Shown in pieces: positions 46,271 to 58,780 of a stretch of DNA of 64,000 bases. How positions within the stretch are numbered: the first letter of the stretch is position 1; every line of letters starts with the position of its first letter. The DNA is from Acanthosoma haemorrhoidale. Taxonomy: Eukaryota > Arthropoda > Insecta > Hemiptera > Acanthosomatidae. A model generated the notes under the pieces. It was given only the letters and a program-made list of their open reading frames with translations, did no database searches and was not told the origin of the DNA. The position numbers and the translations under genes are program-made. The stretch spans positions 53,589,239 to 53,653,238 of the forward strand of contig OV884012.1 in the NCBI GenBank assembly GCA_930367205.1. The letters run 5' to 3'.

Positions 46271-48060
46271 ATGTATATTTGTAAGCATAGTTACTGATAG
46301 TTATTAGATAAGATAAGTGTAATACGTTTCATAATTTGAATTCATACGATTTTTTAATTATTTTTCCTTAAATATTGATCAAACATCTGAATAAAACATA
46401 TTGTATTGTAAATTCTATTTTATATAAATGAAATTCCTTCCATCGATCAACGTACGATTTACTATCTTTAATAAATTATTTAGAGTTAGAATTGAGTTGG
46501 ACACAATTAAATTACATTAAACTCTTATTTTCATTATAATTGTATGTCAATCCTGTACGCTCGCAATTTTACAGAGTATCAGATTTAGAATAGTTTGAAT
46601 AATTGAATGGCATCCCAGTAGATTAAATATTTTAATTATTCATTTTGAGCACAGAGGCGTGGTTTTGAGGGTAAGTCAGGTAAATATTAACAGAATATAT
46701 GTATCCTTGGAAAGATACATTCTTTATATGTGTTCATACATTTTATGTATTTGGATACAGTAGAATATACTAGATACATTAATCTAATTGTAAGCAAATA
46801 AGTATTCAGAATAAGAAAAACTCTAGCCAGAATAGCATAGCAGGGTATAAATATAAAATAAATTCCTTTAAATCACCGAAACCGGCATACTTCATTTAAG
46901 ATTATTATGAAAATGCTTTTTTTAGAAGTTAATTTTCCTAATGTTCTTTCCTGAGTATTATTTCTTCTAAAAAATAAGCAAAAATATATTTTCATTCACA
47001 GGTTTGGGTATAACCAGGTTGATGTGAACTACCAGACTCTCCAATTGTATGAGTCATATTGCGTAGCTCCAATGAAATAATCAGTGGAAGCTATTATAAA
47101 CAATTTTAATCACAAAAAAAAGGAAGCAGGGTTTGTTAATTATATATATGTAAGTTTGAACGTTACCGCCAAACTTCGGCACATATGCTAGATTTCTCTA
47201 CAGAGCTCGCTAGGATCGAAGAATGATGCTCCAAGTTGTAACCTCCTGAATATGGGTACTCTTGTTAAGACAATTGTCAACACTTAGTATCGACAATTGT
47301 ATTGATTCCGGTTAGTTATAAGTTTTATTTGTTAATTGTAATATTTGTAGCGCTAGCTAATGTGTACATATGTTTAATATTACAGTTCTAAACTGCATCT
47401 GCAAGTGTTCGATTTATAACCTGAGTACCCCCACCTCCTTTAAGTTTCTGAATTCGAAACTTACATATATATTGTTTTAAAGAAAATAAGTATTCAACAA
47501 TACTGTTTACATAATTATAAAAATGTGAAAATTATACAATAAAAAATATACACCACCTTCGTTAGGTTGAGGTTCCAGGAGTTGGCACAAAGAGCTGACT
47601 GAGTGACGCGTATCTTATAGACTGATTAATAGACAATCATTAAACTACTACATTTTGTACTATGGCTTCAGGATGGTTGTGGGGATCTGGGTTACAAAAT
47701 ACACATAAATAAGAAGTAACTTAAGAATCTAAACATTTTCATGATAATCACCACTGAATCAACATACGTTTAAGTAAATTTCACTACCCGTTACAATGAA
47801 GTTAAATTCCTGGCCCTTTCCCACTCGGTTATGCTACACCCTTGCTAGGAAGTGGTCATTAGCTTGTACAGTGCTGTAGAAGAGTGAGCAGTCCTTCTCA
47901 CATTCTTTTACAATATTATTTATGTGGTGGCCTTAAACTAAATAAGTTAATGGAAAACTATTGTCAATGCCTTAAAATAGGTATGAGGATATAAAATGAT
48001 CTTCTATGCTGTGTGGGACATGGTTATTAGCTGATGGCCTTAGACTATAAACAGCGAAAT
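46271..48060. other. AT-rich spacer
   Basis: Contains paired ACAATTGTC / GACAATTGT words at about 47269-47299. No gene recognised. Confidence 0.45.
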
Positions 48061-50548
48061 CTATAAATAAAATATATTTATGCATTCGCTGAGAAAACAG
48101 CAGGTAATAAACAAAGCAATGAAGCGAATGTCTCCGATAAAATACAGCCCACCTCCATCAACGGCAGTTTTCACATTAAAGAACAGTATTGCATGTAAAT
48201 TGCATATTGCTCGTTTCAATGTCTGTGCAAGTTGTGCAATATCCACCAAGGTTAACGCTGTGATAGCTGGTAACTTCAACTTTAATGTCACATCCTACCA
48301 CCCGTTTTTACGATGTTACAGACCTCTTAAACCATTAATTGTGTTTTACAAAGTTAAATTACGTGTATAGTCATCATATTGTAAGAAAAAATTGTATAAT
48401 AAATATAAACATAATATCAAGAACCATATTTCAAGCCTTAACCCCAAAAAAAGTTTAATGATTTTCATTATGAAATATAAATATTACTCCAGCCGTTATC
48501 TCCCGACAACAAATATGTATTTTACGGCAGTAAAGAAAATTCCTTATAACCTGTTACTTACCACTCAGCATTTAAGACCCTCTTCATACAATTCGAAAAA
48601 TAACAGCAAAATACATTCAATTTCAGTAATCATAGAAGTTTTACCTACTTTCTTCAAAATATTTGTTTTCTTCCTGTTTAAATTTACTTAAATTCGAATT
48701 CATATCAATGTATTTCCAATATTTACATAATAAACATAATCTTGTGATAAAACTAGAGTCATGCTAGACTAAAACAAAACAAACATTCCTCTTGATTACA
48801 GACATTTTATACAAAATACCATGTTTTCGAACTTATTTATATACAATTACTTTACTAATGTGAATCCTATTTAAAGCTCCCATCTCAGAAAATAGTACTT
48901 ATTCAATGGCATTTGTTAAACCCTGAAAATTAAAAAGAGGTAATTTTTATTTTGAATACTGAATACACATATTTCACGAATTACTTGAGAATACGAAACG
49001 ACGATAACTCATCTTCTGAAAACATAAGTAAATAGGAAAAAATATGATTTAATAACAATGATGTGTCAGTCATGATCTCGGCATGAATTGGAGCCCTAGA
49101 CCAATTCTGTTGGCGCCCACGCGACTTTCACAGACTTTATATGAATGAACGTGAAAAATTGCTGTATATTTTTTAATATATTAATTTTCTTTCATAAACC
49201 TCCACTGAAAATGGCTGTTGACGAAAAAATAAATAATTCAACATAAAACGAAATTAAAATTAGGATTGAATAGGTTTCTACTTTTGGCTTTAATGGCTTT
49301 TTGTCATATCTCTAGGTATTATTTTCTAGTCACCTTATTTAATTTAGGTCATCGCCTACTTGCGATTTTCTGTGGGTGTGGCTGAACAGTCGCAGTCGCA
49401 GCATTATATCCCGGTCCACCAAATAGTCACGGGGCTATTTCAGTATCAAATGGATTTCAACGATGACATGTATTGTTGCTCTTATGCGATATGACAACAA
49501 AAATATTAGGTGCTCCTGAAAGGCCAATTGTATAAGATTCACGATGATCTGAAATTTTCAACTTTTTTTTTTTTAATTTCACCTATTAATTTTTTTACAT
49601 CTAAAAAAAAAATTGGAATAACATCGACCAACAATTCACTTTTGGACATCACGAATGCAAATATGAATGTATTATGTATTGTTAATGTATGAAAAACAAT
49701 CATTCCTCTCTTGACTAGGACTTGATCGCTACTGAACTGTCGCAATTGCGTGCACGTTTATTACTGTGTGTGTGTTTTGTTTCGATTCGCGACAGTCGTG
49801 TCGCAAAGAAAATAGAACAGGCAGCGTTTATTTAATCGAAGCAATTATTTTGTTGCAATTGGGTGTACCTCCATTTGGGTGAACCATACTGTACCTATCA
49901 TACTGTGTATCAATGTACCTACCATACTGAATGGGTGTACCACTAAATGATCGCGCGACTGAACTCACAAGTTAGTGCTTAACTTTACTGTTATGATTGT
50001 TAACAATGAAATCCGCTTGAACGCACTACTTAAATTGCAATGTATTACTTTACTGAACTACTGTGTATGTATATGTTGGCTTTGTTAATCTGTGCCTGAC
50101 ATAGCCACTTTTCTAACTAAACATTTTATACATAAACATAAGCTAAATCATTTTGTAGTATACTATATGGCAGCTTACGAATTTCTTTTATTACCGTTTT
50201 GCTATTCCTAAGATACTATTTTTATATTTACATTCACAATTTAATAACATTTAATGAGCCATATGTGAATAAACGATCACCAATCAGGGATACTGTCAAA
50301 ATGAAAAGAAAAAATACAAGAATATGAAATATTTCTGACTTTCTTTTAATTTAAAAAAAAATAAAGAATATGTTTAATAGCGTATTTATAGCAATAACCA
50401 ACCCTGGCTGACCACGTGATGATGATGTGGATCTACTGTTCACTTAACTGGACTGTGATCTATCCAATATGATAATCAATAAGAGCCATAATATATAATT
50501 GGATATACTATATTATTCCAACAGGTAATGAATTGACTACACGAAGTT
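48061..50548. other. AT-rich spacer
   Basis: Frames of 76-99 codons at 48061-48691 are open on both strands and show no domain. Short palindromes CGCAATTGCG (49741-49750) and GCGACAGTCGTGTCGC (49789-49804) lie close together. Near 49865-49940 GTGTACC and CCATACTG words recur. No gene supported. Confidence 0.4.
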
Positions 50549-50866
50549 GCCATTTGCTTTCTCGGAGATTTACTACATATTTGTTGGCCATTAGTCAATA
50601 CTTTGCACTCACGCCGTGAAAATACTAATAGTGGTATGAGAGAATTAAACAAATCCCTTGTGATAAATCAACACGCTCTCCCATATGCGGAGGATTCCGC
50701 CATTTATAAATTGCCATATGGCAGGATCTTTATCAAGATGGCAGGTGCGATAGCCATCATGGCTGCCACTGGCTTCTGGGAAGCCGCACAACTGCTGGAA
50801 ATCGCCTATGAAAACAATCGATACAAATTGGATCTCAAGGGGGCTGCTGTTAAGGCTGCCAATGGC
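50549..50866. promoter_or_regulatory. Cluster of nine Pho/YY1 cores: candidate Polycomb response element
   Basis: GCCAT occurs on the plus strand at 50549, 50587, 50699, 50713 and 50753, and on the minus strand (ATGGC) at 50718, 50738, 50759 and 50862. GCCATATGGC at 50713-50722 is a perfect palindrome, and CAAGATGGC at 50734-50742 fits the extended YY1 form. A GAGAG site (50638-50642) and GAAAA words are also present. By base composition I would expect well under one core in this length. In insects Pho/YY1 clusters mark Polycomb response elements. Alternative: an ATG-initiated frame 50636-50881 (81 residues, MRELNKSLVINQHALPYAED...) runs through it; no domain is seen, but part of the GCCAT excess could reflect Ala/Met codons. 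Confidence 0.4.
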
Positions 50867-50881
50867 GAAAAGGCAAATTGA

Positions 50882-51229
50882 ATATTTTGTATGATAATTA
50901 ATTATTCTTTGTTATCAAACAAATAATTCATTACCGCTTATCGTTAAAAGTAATCTCAATTTTTGTCATCTTGTAAAAATAAAATAACAATAATTAATAT
51001 ACCCATATGTAATTAATAAATAATATATCTGCTTAATATGCTAAAAACTTGTACACACTCAAAGCGACTGAATCATAATAAAAGGTATGCAACGCTCTTT
51101 TGAGTGATATTGGCAAGTTTCTGCCAAACGATACCGTCTCTTCAATTGCTGTACTTCTTCAATGACACCAAGATGTTAACACTAATCTATTATATATTTT
51201 ATTTTTGTTGTAGTGTTTAATATCCGCGT
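50882..51229. other. AT-rich spacer
   Basis: Nothing recognised. Confidence 0.5.
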
Positions 51230-51670
51230 TCCAGATATTTGCAATTGAAAAAACCAGTGACAGGGAGAACACTTGGACGGTGATTTCAACGAGAATTCCC
51301 CTTTAAAGAATAGTAAAAACAATTTTAACAACGCTTCAGGCAGATTCACCACCCTTCGGCCGGTATTAAATAAAGCAAAGGATATTCAAAGATGCCGCAA
51401 CGATAACCGATACAACAATTTCACACAGCCGTAAACAAAATTTCATGATGCGACCGGCCAACCGTGATGAGACTTAGCAGATGATTGCCAAGACGATCAA
51501 AGCCCCCACAAGTCTCAAGACCCTTCCAACAACAAGAGAACAACTGAAGCCTGTATATAGGGGCTTTCCAATATTAAGTTTCCTATCCCAAGCCCAAGAA
51601 GCTCCGCGGCTTAAAACGGCCCCCCTTTGTCAAGCAGAGGTACAAATTAAATCAATTCTATAATACTCCC
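51230..51670. other. Higher-G+C block, candidate regulatory module
   Basis: Complex sequence with CCGGCC words and a short open frame (51481-51663) lacking any domain. Inference only. Confidence 0.2.
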
Positions 51671-52779
51671 CTAAGTACACATTGTGAAGTATAACTCCTC
51701 TTTGTTGTTGTTCCTCCAACAAAACCTGATTTTGTCAGACAATACATTTACTACGAACTCTGAGAGAACAATCTCAAGACCTCTTTGGAGGATCTTCATT
51801 CGTGATAAGTGGATTTTCCTTCTTATGTAAGGCTTAAGACCCCCATGAAACCTATTTTGTATGTCTTATGAGCGATCTTAATTAATGTAAAACCTCGAAA
51901 ATCTCCTAGAATCCGGTTTTCATTTATATTAGTAAACTCTGTGTTTATTTTAATTAGAGAAATCCAAGTATTAGATAAATTATAATCCACAGAGAGGTAT
52001 CTACAATGTTTTACCGAAAATGTTTTAATATTAATTTAAGTTGTATATAGAGTGTTATATTGTATACATACATAATCGTGAAAAAGCTAAAATTATGAGA
52101 ATTCAGGAGAGAGTTATTTACCAAGGGTATTATTAATTTTAATTAGGTAAGGGTTAATATTTCTTCCTAAGTTATATAACTTCCCCCAACACAGTAATGT
52201 TTTTCTTACAAAATTTGGAAATTATGTTTTTCATTTAAAATTTTTCTATTCCGTTTTCTTATACTTAAAATTTATAACAGGATTTCGGTCAAAACGAAGT
52301 TACTTTTTCATGCAGTATAGATCTACAAACTTAAAATTTGAATTTATTTTTACAGGAAAATTGCCAATTCTGGTACACACAACATTGGATAAATAAAAAT
52401 CGAAATGGCAATTTCTTTCTAACGTATTTTGCATTACTTTTTTATTGTTTTCCAATCTTAGTTTTTAATAATTAAATTAAGTGTTATTGTATTATATTAT
52501 TGTTCTTCTAAATAACTATACAATTATTTATCTTGTTTTAAATTAAAGTTCTGATGATTCCTGAAAAGTTTACCATTTCTAACTGGCTTTTACGGTTACT
52601 CCACTTAAAATAAACTGGAACAAGACAATTATAAGCAGCAGCGAAACTATGTTTCAGCATTAGAACCACTGATAGTCTTATTACGAATTTAATATTTTAT
52701 TGTCCACGTGTTCCTAGACAAGCATAATTTATTCTATATAATTCGAATTGTTTTTTTCCAAATAATTTTATTTTAAATT
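51671..52779. other. AT-rich spacer
   Basis: No gene or repeat recognised. Confidence 0.5.
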
Positions 52780-52849
52780 ATATCACAAACACGTCAGCAT
52801 CCGACAGCAGGGCCTCAGAGCCATATATATTTCTCTATCCACCTTAGGG

Positions 52850-53230
52850 ACACAATTGAATAAATACTCCTCGCGTCTCGCCAGCATTCGCTTATATTGA
52901 CTTCACTCAACTTGTCACCACGTCTCAACTGATGATATACAAATATGTCATCCACCCAGTTCTGCTGGACGGTGGCTTGTAGTATACTTACCTGAATGAC
53001 AACTTACCTAAATGCCTCCAACAAGTTCAGAAATGTAATGAGAGAAGAGGTCAGATATACCTCTCTCCAGAGGCTAAATAACGCCGACATGCACACATTG
53101 GTCGGAGTTGCCGACGGTAGGTGAGCCCATCCTGCGGAGAAACCAAGTTACTGCCTCGCCACACCACTTTACCAACCCGGTGTTAAACACAATGACTTCC
53201 TCCACAAATCGATGGCAACAGACTGTACAG
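52850..53230 (+). pseudogene. Non-LTR reverse transcriptase C-terminus, decayed
   Basis: In shifting plus-strand frames: QLMIYKYVIHPVLLDGGL, then YLNDNLPKCLQQVQKCNERR, then NADMHTLVGV followed by PTVGEPILRRN and FTNPVLNTMTSS. The order matches the end of Jockey-like RT proteins (LLIYK-x-x-I-x-P-x-L-x-YG, then LQ-x-x-QN-x-x-LR, then IHRDLGVPTV-x-E, then HPNP). It is too broken to place in a family and differs from both other non-LTR families here. Confidence 0.6.
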
Positions 53231-53861
53231 ACTTATGCCAAGTTAGTTTTATTATACAATCTTCTCTGGAGGGTAAGTAGCTATCAGCTTTTAGCATTAT
53301 ATAAATGCATTAAATAAGTTAATCAGTATTATACTTTCATGCAAAATGTAGCGCAGCTAGAGAATAAATAGAAGAAACTTAGTTTATTCAGCGCCTTACA
53401 GATTATAATCAAAATCTGTCAAAATAAAAAAAACCTGCTCATAGTTTTATCTTCATGGCCATTCAGATCAACAGTTAAATCAATTATTGTAATAAATTAA
53501 CCATCCTCACTGTATTTAGACAGCAAGTAAATAAATATTCACTATTTTCCCCGAGCTAAATGGGAGAAGGTCGACTTTTTCTACGTTTGCTCTACATGTT
53601 TCGCAATATTGTTTTTTTTTCATTTAACCAGAGTTAAACCAAGTTTCACTGCCTATTATTGATCGCTTTTGACATCCCAAATCGAAGAATGTAATAACAG
53701 TGATGAAATTGCTCTCAAACTTTAAATTATATCACTGAGGTTAAAAATAAATACTGTTCTGCCTGCTTATTTTCATTTAATTATCATTGTTGTTATTATT
53801 ATTAATAATTCTTTTTAATTTGCTGCTCATAACTTAATTGTATTTTTTCCCCCTTAGCTCT
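53231..53861. other. AT-rich spacer
   Basis: No feature recognised. Confidence 0.5.
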
Positions 53862-54755
53862 CTAATTATAAGATTAAGGATGAGGGAAAAATGAAGGAAG
53901 ATTTAGGTTGAGCGGATCTTTGTACTAGGAGTACCTGCTTGAAGGTGGTGTGAGAGGAGTAAGGAGTGTGAGAAGCCTCGGTAGAGGTTGGTTGTTGCGG
54001 TACAGTGGTGAGAGTCCACTGGTGGATGGGCCTAGAGTCTCTCTAGGCATGTAGTGCAGTCTTATTTAGTCGGATAGCAGTGATGGGTGCCCATCACTTT
54101 AGAGGCTTGTTGTTGGTGGGCCAAGCGCCGTGATGTCCACCATTTGGTCTTCTTTACCAGATCTTGAGAGTTGCCATCTTGCCGGTAGCGGTGGGGGTGT
54201 CTTGTCTCGGAATAGAGGGTTTTGGCTATGTATCATCGAGTCAAAGAACTTGATGTGTCTTCTTTGGATGGCTTCGGTGAAGGTGGGGACTTCGAACTTT
54301 TCGTGGATGTCGGAAGCCTTCATATCACGAAAAGGGATAAGCCATAGTGCCGTTCGCAGGATCTTGTTCTGGAAGCTCTGGAGTCGAGTTATTGTGCTAG
54401 TGTGTAGGAATCGGAAGAGTGGTGTCCCAAACAGTAGAGCTGGCCTCAGGACGCTCTTATATATTAACAGTTTCAACCGGAGGGATATAGCCGGGCTTGT
54501 GATGAGATGCTGGAGAGAGTAGTAAGCCCTACGTACTCTTTTCAACTTCTTCTGCAGGTGTGTGTAGAACGTCATGTGTCTGCCTAGGTTGATGCCGAGG
54601 TAGCATATGCTGTTGGAAAGTTTGCATTCAGTCCCGTCTATGTTGAAGCTGGGCGGACGCTTCCGTTTTCCATGCTGGAAGGAGAAGACGATCCCTTGAG
54701 TTTTGGCCGGGTTCACCTGAATATGGTAACTTTGAAAAATTTTATTCAAACATAA
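53862..54755 (-). mobile_element. Second non-LTR family, copy 2
   Basis: The longer of two copies. Its 3' end (CTTAATCTTATAATTAGAGA on the minus strand) aligns with copy 1, and it extends about 350 bp further upstream. The 5' end is truncated near 54755, where similarity to coding sequence stops. It has no long poly(A) tract; a CCCCC tract and T-run lie beyond the 3' end instead. Confidence 0.88.
54099..54749 (-). pseudogene. Reverse transcriptase C-terminal part, 216 residues open
   Basis: The frame stays open for 216 residues. Residues 9-24 (IQVNPAKTQGIVFSFQ) follow the catalytic ADD region in such proteins. ICYLGINLGRHMTFYTHLQK (about 48-67) is the YLG-x-x-LD-x-x-x-x-x-x-H block. LKLLIYKSVLRPALLFGTPL (about 93-112) and TRLQSFQNKILRTALWLIPF are the thumb and post-thumb blocks, and MKASDIHEKFEVPTFTEAIQ corresponds to the IH-x-x-L-x-VPT motif. 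The RT catalytic core and endonuclease are missing, so it cannot act. The long open frame suggests a fairly recent insertion. Confidence 0.88.
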
Positions 54756-56559
54756 TAGAAGCCCTTTTTAATAAAGAGTCTGTTAAAGAATTGTAAATAT
54801 CTGCAACCTTTTTGCAAGCTGATTGTACAAAACTCGCTGTAGTTTTCTCTCTGAAGGCTTCATAATCAGCCTATAGAAAATATCAACATTAATATCAATT
54901 TAGGAATTACCCAAGCCTCAATCAGATCACTACTTATTTTTTAGTTTTTTTTTCATTAATGTATACTAATAATAATAATAATAATAATTAATAAAATACC
55001 TATATAATAATATTGACGTGATTAAAAATAGAGATAGAACACTGATTCTTGAATTGGCTAGAAATGACATAAAGATTAGTCTAATTGCTGTGATTATGCT
55101 GATATAACCCCATTTATTAAAAATAGTATATCGTTGTTATCACATTAATGACTGCAACATTAGTAATGCGGTATATTCTGGCTGCTTTTAAAACCACTGC
55201 TTGCCCATTATTACTTGCCCTTGGAGGGCATTAAGTATTTTACCGGATGAAAATACTGCAAGGCTCACGGCTCGGGTGGATACCCTAAAAGAACTAATGG
55301 CGGTCCCAAATTTACATAATTACGAGGACTTTTTGAGGCCTATTCAAATGCAAATATTTTTGAAAATATTCTTTAATTTGGCTTTTTAAAAGGCGCATTA
55401 TCATACATTAAGGGGTATTATGTTTGAGGGCAAACCTTGTGGAGGAAGTGAATAGGAAAATTGCCACTTTCGGTACCATTGAGCCCAGGTATGAATGGCA
55501 CGAAATGTCCTGTTATATACGAATAAACGGATCCAACGACGAATCGTCTACCATCCTTTTAGCAATAGGTTTCACAGGTTATATAATTATTGCATGCTAA
55601 TTATTACGAAATATATGTATAAAGATGAGTTAACAAATTTTTAAAATGTACAAATCAAAATCATAAATTTTTAATTACACCAAAGTTCGTATCATTTCGT
55701 GAACTGTTTTAATTAATGAGTGCTTTCAACAGCCCACACCATCTTCAGGCTATGGAAATTACGCAACAAGAAAAACGTTAGAAATATAAAAACTTAAAAG
55801 TGAAAAATACAATTATCTAAATATTACTTATTATAAAAATATAAATAAAAAAGTATTAAAAATTAAAATCGGAGATATTTAAAATATAATATGTTTTACA
55901 TAAAACGTTATATACACGAATACCATTAAACATGAAAACAACACACCACGATACGGTCTGTTAGTCCAACACTACCACTGGTTAAAGTCATACCAACGCC
56001 CAGTCAATTTAAGTAGGAAGATACAATACGCCAGTAAACAGAGCATGGAAATTATCAATTTTAATATTAAAATTTTTATAATTGGCAATGTTGTCGTAAT
56101 ATCAGGGTCATATTGAAAGGAAGTGAAATAATATTCCGTCCAGGCCCTTTTAAAACTACAGATTAAATTTGGGATGACTTTTATTATTAATTATTATTAT
56201 TTTATTTAATTAAGTATTTAATTCTCAATATAAACTAATCATAATCCAAGCCAGGAGTTAGTGGTTGATTAAATAAGAAACTAAAGGGAAATAATAAACT
56301 ATTCCATGATGGAAAAAATCTGTTTGTTTATCAGTCTTTAACAAAACAATCAATATCTGACTATTTTTTTTCATTGACTTTTTAACTCATTCGCATATAC
56401 ATAGGCTGGACAAAACCATATAGAAACCATTGGCTTATGTCTCTGGGAAACATTAGTAACTATAAATCAAGCTCTTTAATTTGACACCCTCCTAAATATG
56501 ATGTCAAAATGTATATTTTCAAATACCTACAGAGTAACTTATTAATTAAACGTTACAAT
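54756..56559. other. AT-rich spacer
   Basis: Contains an (AAT)n run at 54967-54988. A short complex stretch at 55200-55340 codes for nothing I recognise. Confidence 0.45.
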
Positions 56560-57370
56560 TTTCAACGACCTGCATTTCCCCCCTGTGGAACGGATCAAGT
56601 GAAGCGCTCTTGAAAATATCATCCCTCTATGTGAAACTGGATTCGCGAAACAACTTTGATAGTGAGTCCAATTAATGAAATAGCCATGGTAAAATAAACG
56701 CATAACTACATGGATTTCTGAGTACATGATGAGCATTTTGCCATTACGCGCCGGCAATTGGACCACAATGAAGAAGAACAATAGCCCCTGAGATGGGATC
56801 GTTCTGCGTTAGACTGGGAGCCCTCGACTAAACAGTTTCAACTATAATTACACCATTAATGCAATTAGGGCAAGCGCCCTGTTCCGGACTACGTCTCATT
56901 ACACAGGAAGGCTATCGGGAGTCGAACCCTGGGGAAGAGATAAAAGGACCAAACGAAAAAAAAACAAAGTACAAAGTCCTCGGTCCAAGACTCGAAAGAG
57001 GGCAGGCATTAGGGTGTTTTAATAGCTGGTGCCACTAGAAACCTTTAATGAAGGCAAGGGCCATTATAAAGTGTTTAACTAGGTAATGCCCCTTCACATA
57101 TTTGCATTCCAAATTTATTCGGGCCTTCAAAAAGCTCACCACCCCTTCCGTTTTGGTCGCTTTGTCCGGCGGGAAATGACCCTTAATGAAAAACCGTTTG
57201 GCCGGATATAATTGCACCAGTGAACGCCCGTACCCCCCCCCCCCCCTCTGCTTTCCCTTGTACTTAATAATTCATAATTCACTCTGCCCCTATCCATTCT
57301 ATTTGTAGCAGACGATTCAAAGTCTAGTTCAACCAATGTTAGTTTTCCGAACATACCCCTCTCATCTTGA
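56560..57370. other. Long higher-G+C island, candidate regulatory module
   Basis: About 800 bp of complex sequence with a C-run (about 57234-57247), an inverted octamer ATTTGCAT at 57100-57107 and GTAATGCC/CATTA words. GGTTCGACTCC on the minus strand near 56922 matches a polymerase III B-box, but no tRNA stem or A-box accompanies it. Short frames on the minus strand show no domain. Confidence 0.25.
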
Positions 57371-57806
57371 AGGCAATGTAAGCATTAAAACCCCCAGTCC
57401 CTCGAACCATAGTATGTTAATTTACAGTGACCTTTCTGGTACAGATAAGAGCATGAGATGTTCTAATAGATCTATTATTGTGTGGACAACTTTATAGATT
57501 TCTAAGATTTAACAGCCACCATGCGTTACCGAGTCGAAAGACGATATAACACAGGCCAACACGTGTTTTGGTGCCGCAGTGTTCGGAGCCGATCTCATTG
57601 AGAGCATAAGCCCTAAATCCAAATATCGCATTAGTTTTTGCCTAGGAGCTCCAATGCCTAATATATGACATTTTAGTGAAATACATGTTACACTACTTTA
57701 AATTAAATCCATGAACAAACAAAAACTAAGCCCGGAATTTTGTTATTATAATATGCAACAAATATTATATACAAAGCTAGAGGAAAAAGTCATCGATGAA
57801 ACCAAC
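57371..57806. other. Spacer
   Basis: No feature recognised. Confidence 0.45.
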
Positions 57807-58780
57807 TAGTCACTGAACACTTCGGAAGCTTCTTTTCCGTGACATTCTCGAATGAGCGTTATGTGCGAATTCTTTCTTCCTTGATAGCCCTAACACCATA
57901 GTTTTAATATTCTGGTTGAATCTTTCACCTTGTTTGTCACTGGTGCCGACTAAATTTTCAGGAAAACGGTCTAAGTTACTATGTAAATAGTGCACCTTAA
58001 TACTCATGTTACACCCAAGGGATTTAAAACTGTTAAGCATCTCGTTTACCAGTTTAACATAGTTTTCAGCTAAGCGGCGTGCTCAGAAAAATTTACGACA
58101 GCTGCAACAAATGAAGTCCAGGCTTTTGCTTAGGCCTATTTATCGAATTTACGAAGGCAGGACCCTTAATGAATTGTCTTATTGATTGGTTATCATATAT
58201 TAATGGTTTAATTTTTTTCCGTTCTCAACTAAGAATCCCCCCCCCTCTATATATGCAAAGACATTCTTATCAAGAGTCTTTACAAACTTCTCTATGACTC
58301 CCAGCTTCATACGCAGTAAAGGAAAGATGTTTTTTTCTTGTTTAACTAAGGGGTCGTTAATGACATTCTTTTCCCACAACTTCCAGGTTTGTCTTTTAGG
58401 CCATTCTTTTCTAGCCCAGTGATGTGCTTTGTCTCTACTATCCCAGAGACATGAGAAGCAAGAATATTTGATGTGACCACTTTGATGTCCAAAGAGAAAG
58501 TTTACCATTTTTAAGTCCACACAAATCACCCATTGATGTTCATGAAACTATATCTTCTCCAAGAAAAAAGCTACGGTGTTATATTCTTGTTTTATTTTCA
58601 TTGAGTGAGCAATTGGTATTGGACCATTTTTATTCTCATTATGTAAAAGGACGCATTTAAACTTCACTTTAAGCTGTCAATAAATAGGCATCGATCATCT
58701 GAAAAATAGTCAGGAAGACCCGATTTTTCCTGGAGTCCTCTAATTTCGTTACAAAATAGAAGGTCGTCTTCAAGAGAGAA
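57807..58780 (-). pseudogene. Broken copy of a repetitive arthropod protein of unknown function
   Basis: Reading on the minus strand: LEDDLLFCNEIRGL, CLFIDSLK, CVLLHNENKNGPIPIAHSMK, then HEHQWVICVDLKMVNFLFGH, CFSCLWDSRDKAHHWARKEW, VKQEKNIFPLLRMKLGVIEK FVKTLDKN (two pieces), ENYVKLVNEMLNSFKSLGCN, MSIKVHYLHSNLDRFPENLV and GERFNQNIKTM. From memory of arthropod predicted proteins this matches a widespread, multi-copy, uncharacterised family with blocks such as WRLFIDSSK, CVLLHNGN, WVICVDLKMV, CFLCLWDSR, KLGL-x-K-x-FVK and GERFHQDI. At least three frame changes and a stop are needed. A block between KTM and the C-terminal KR-x-SRMSRKR region seems deleted. High copy number in genomes suggests a mobile-element origin; the biochemical role is unknown. 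Confidence 0.75.

Noticed and set aside
48061..48691. Overlapping frames of 76-99 codons
   Set aside because: Open on both strands, no domain, AT-driven composition; likely chance.
56915..56940. tRNA-like B-box GGTTCGACTCC on the minus strand
   Set aside because: The T-stem would pair in only three positions and no A-box, acceptor stem or anticodon arm is present.
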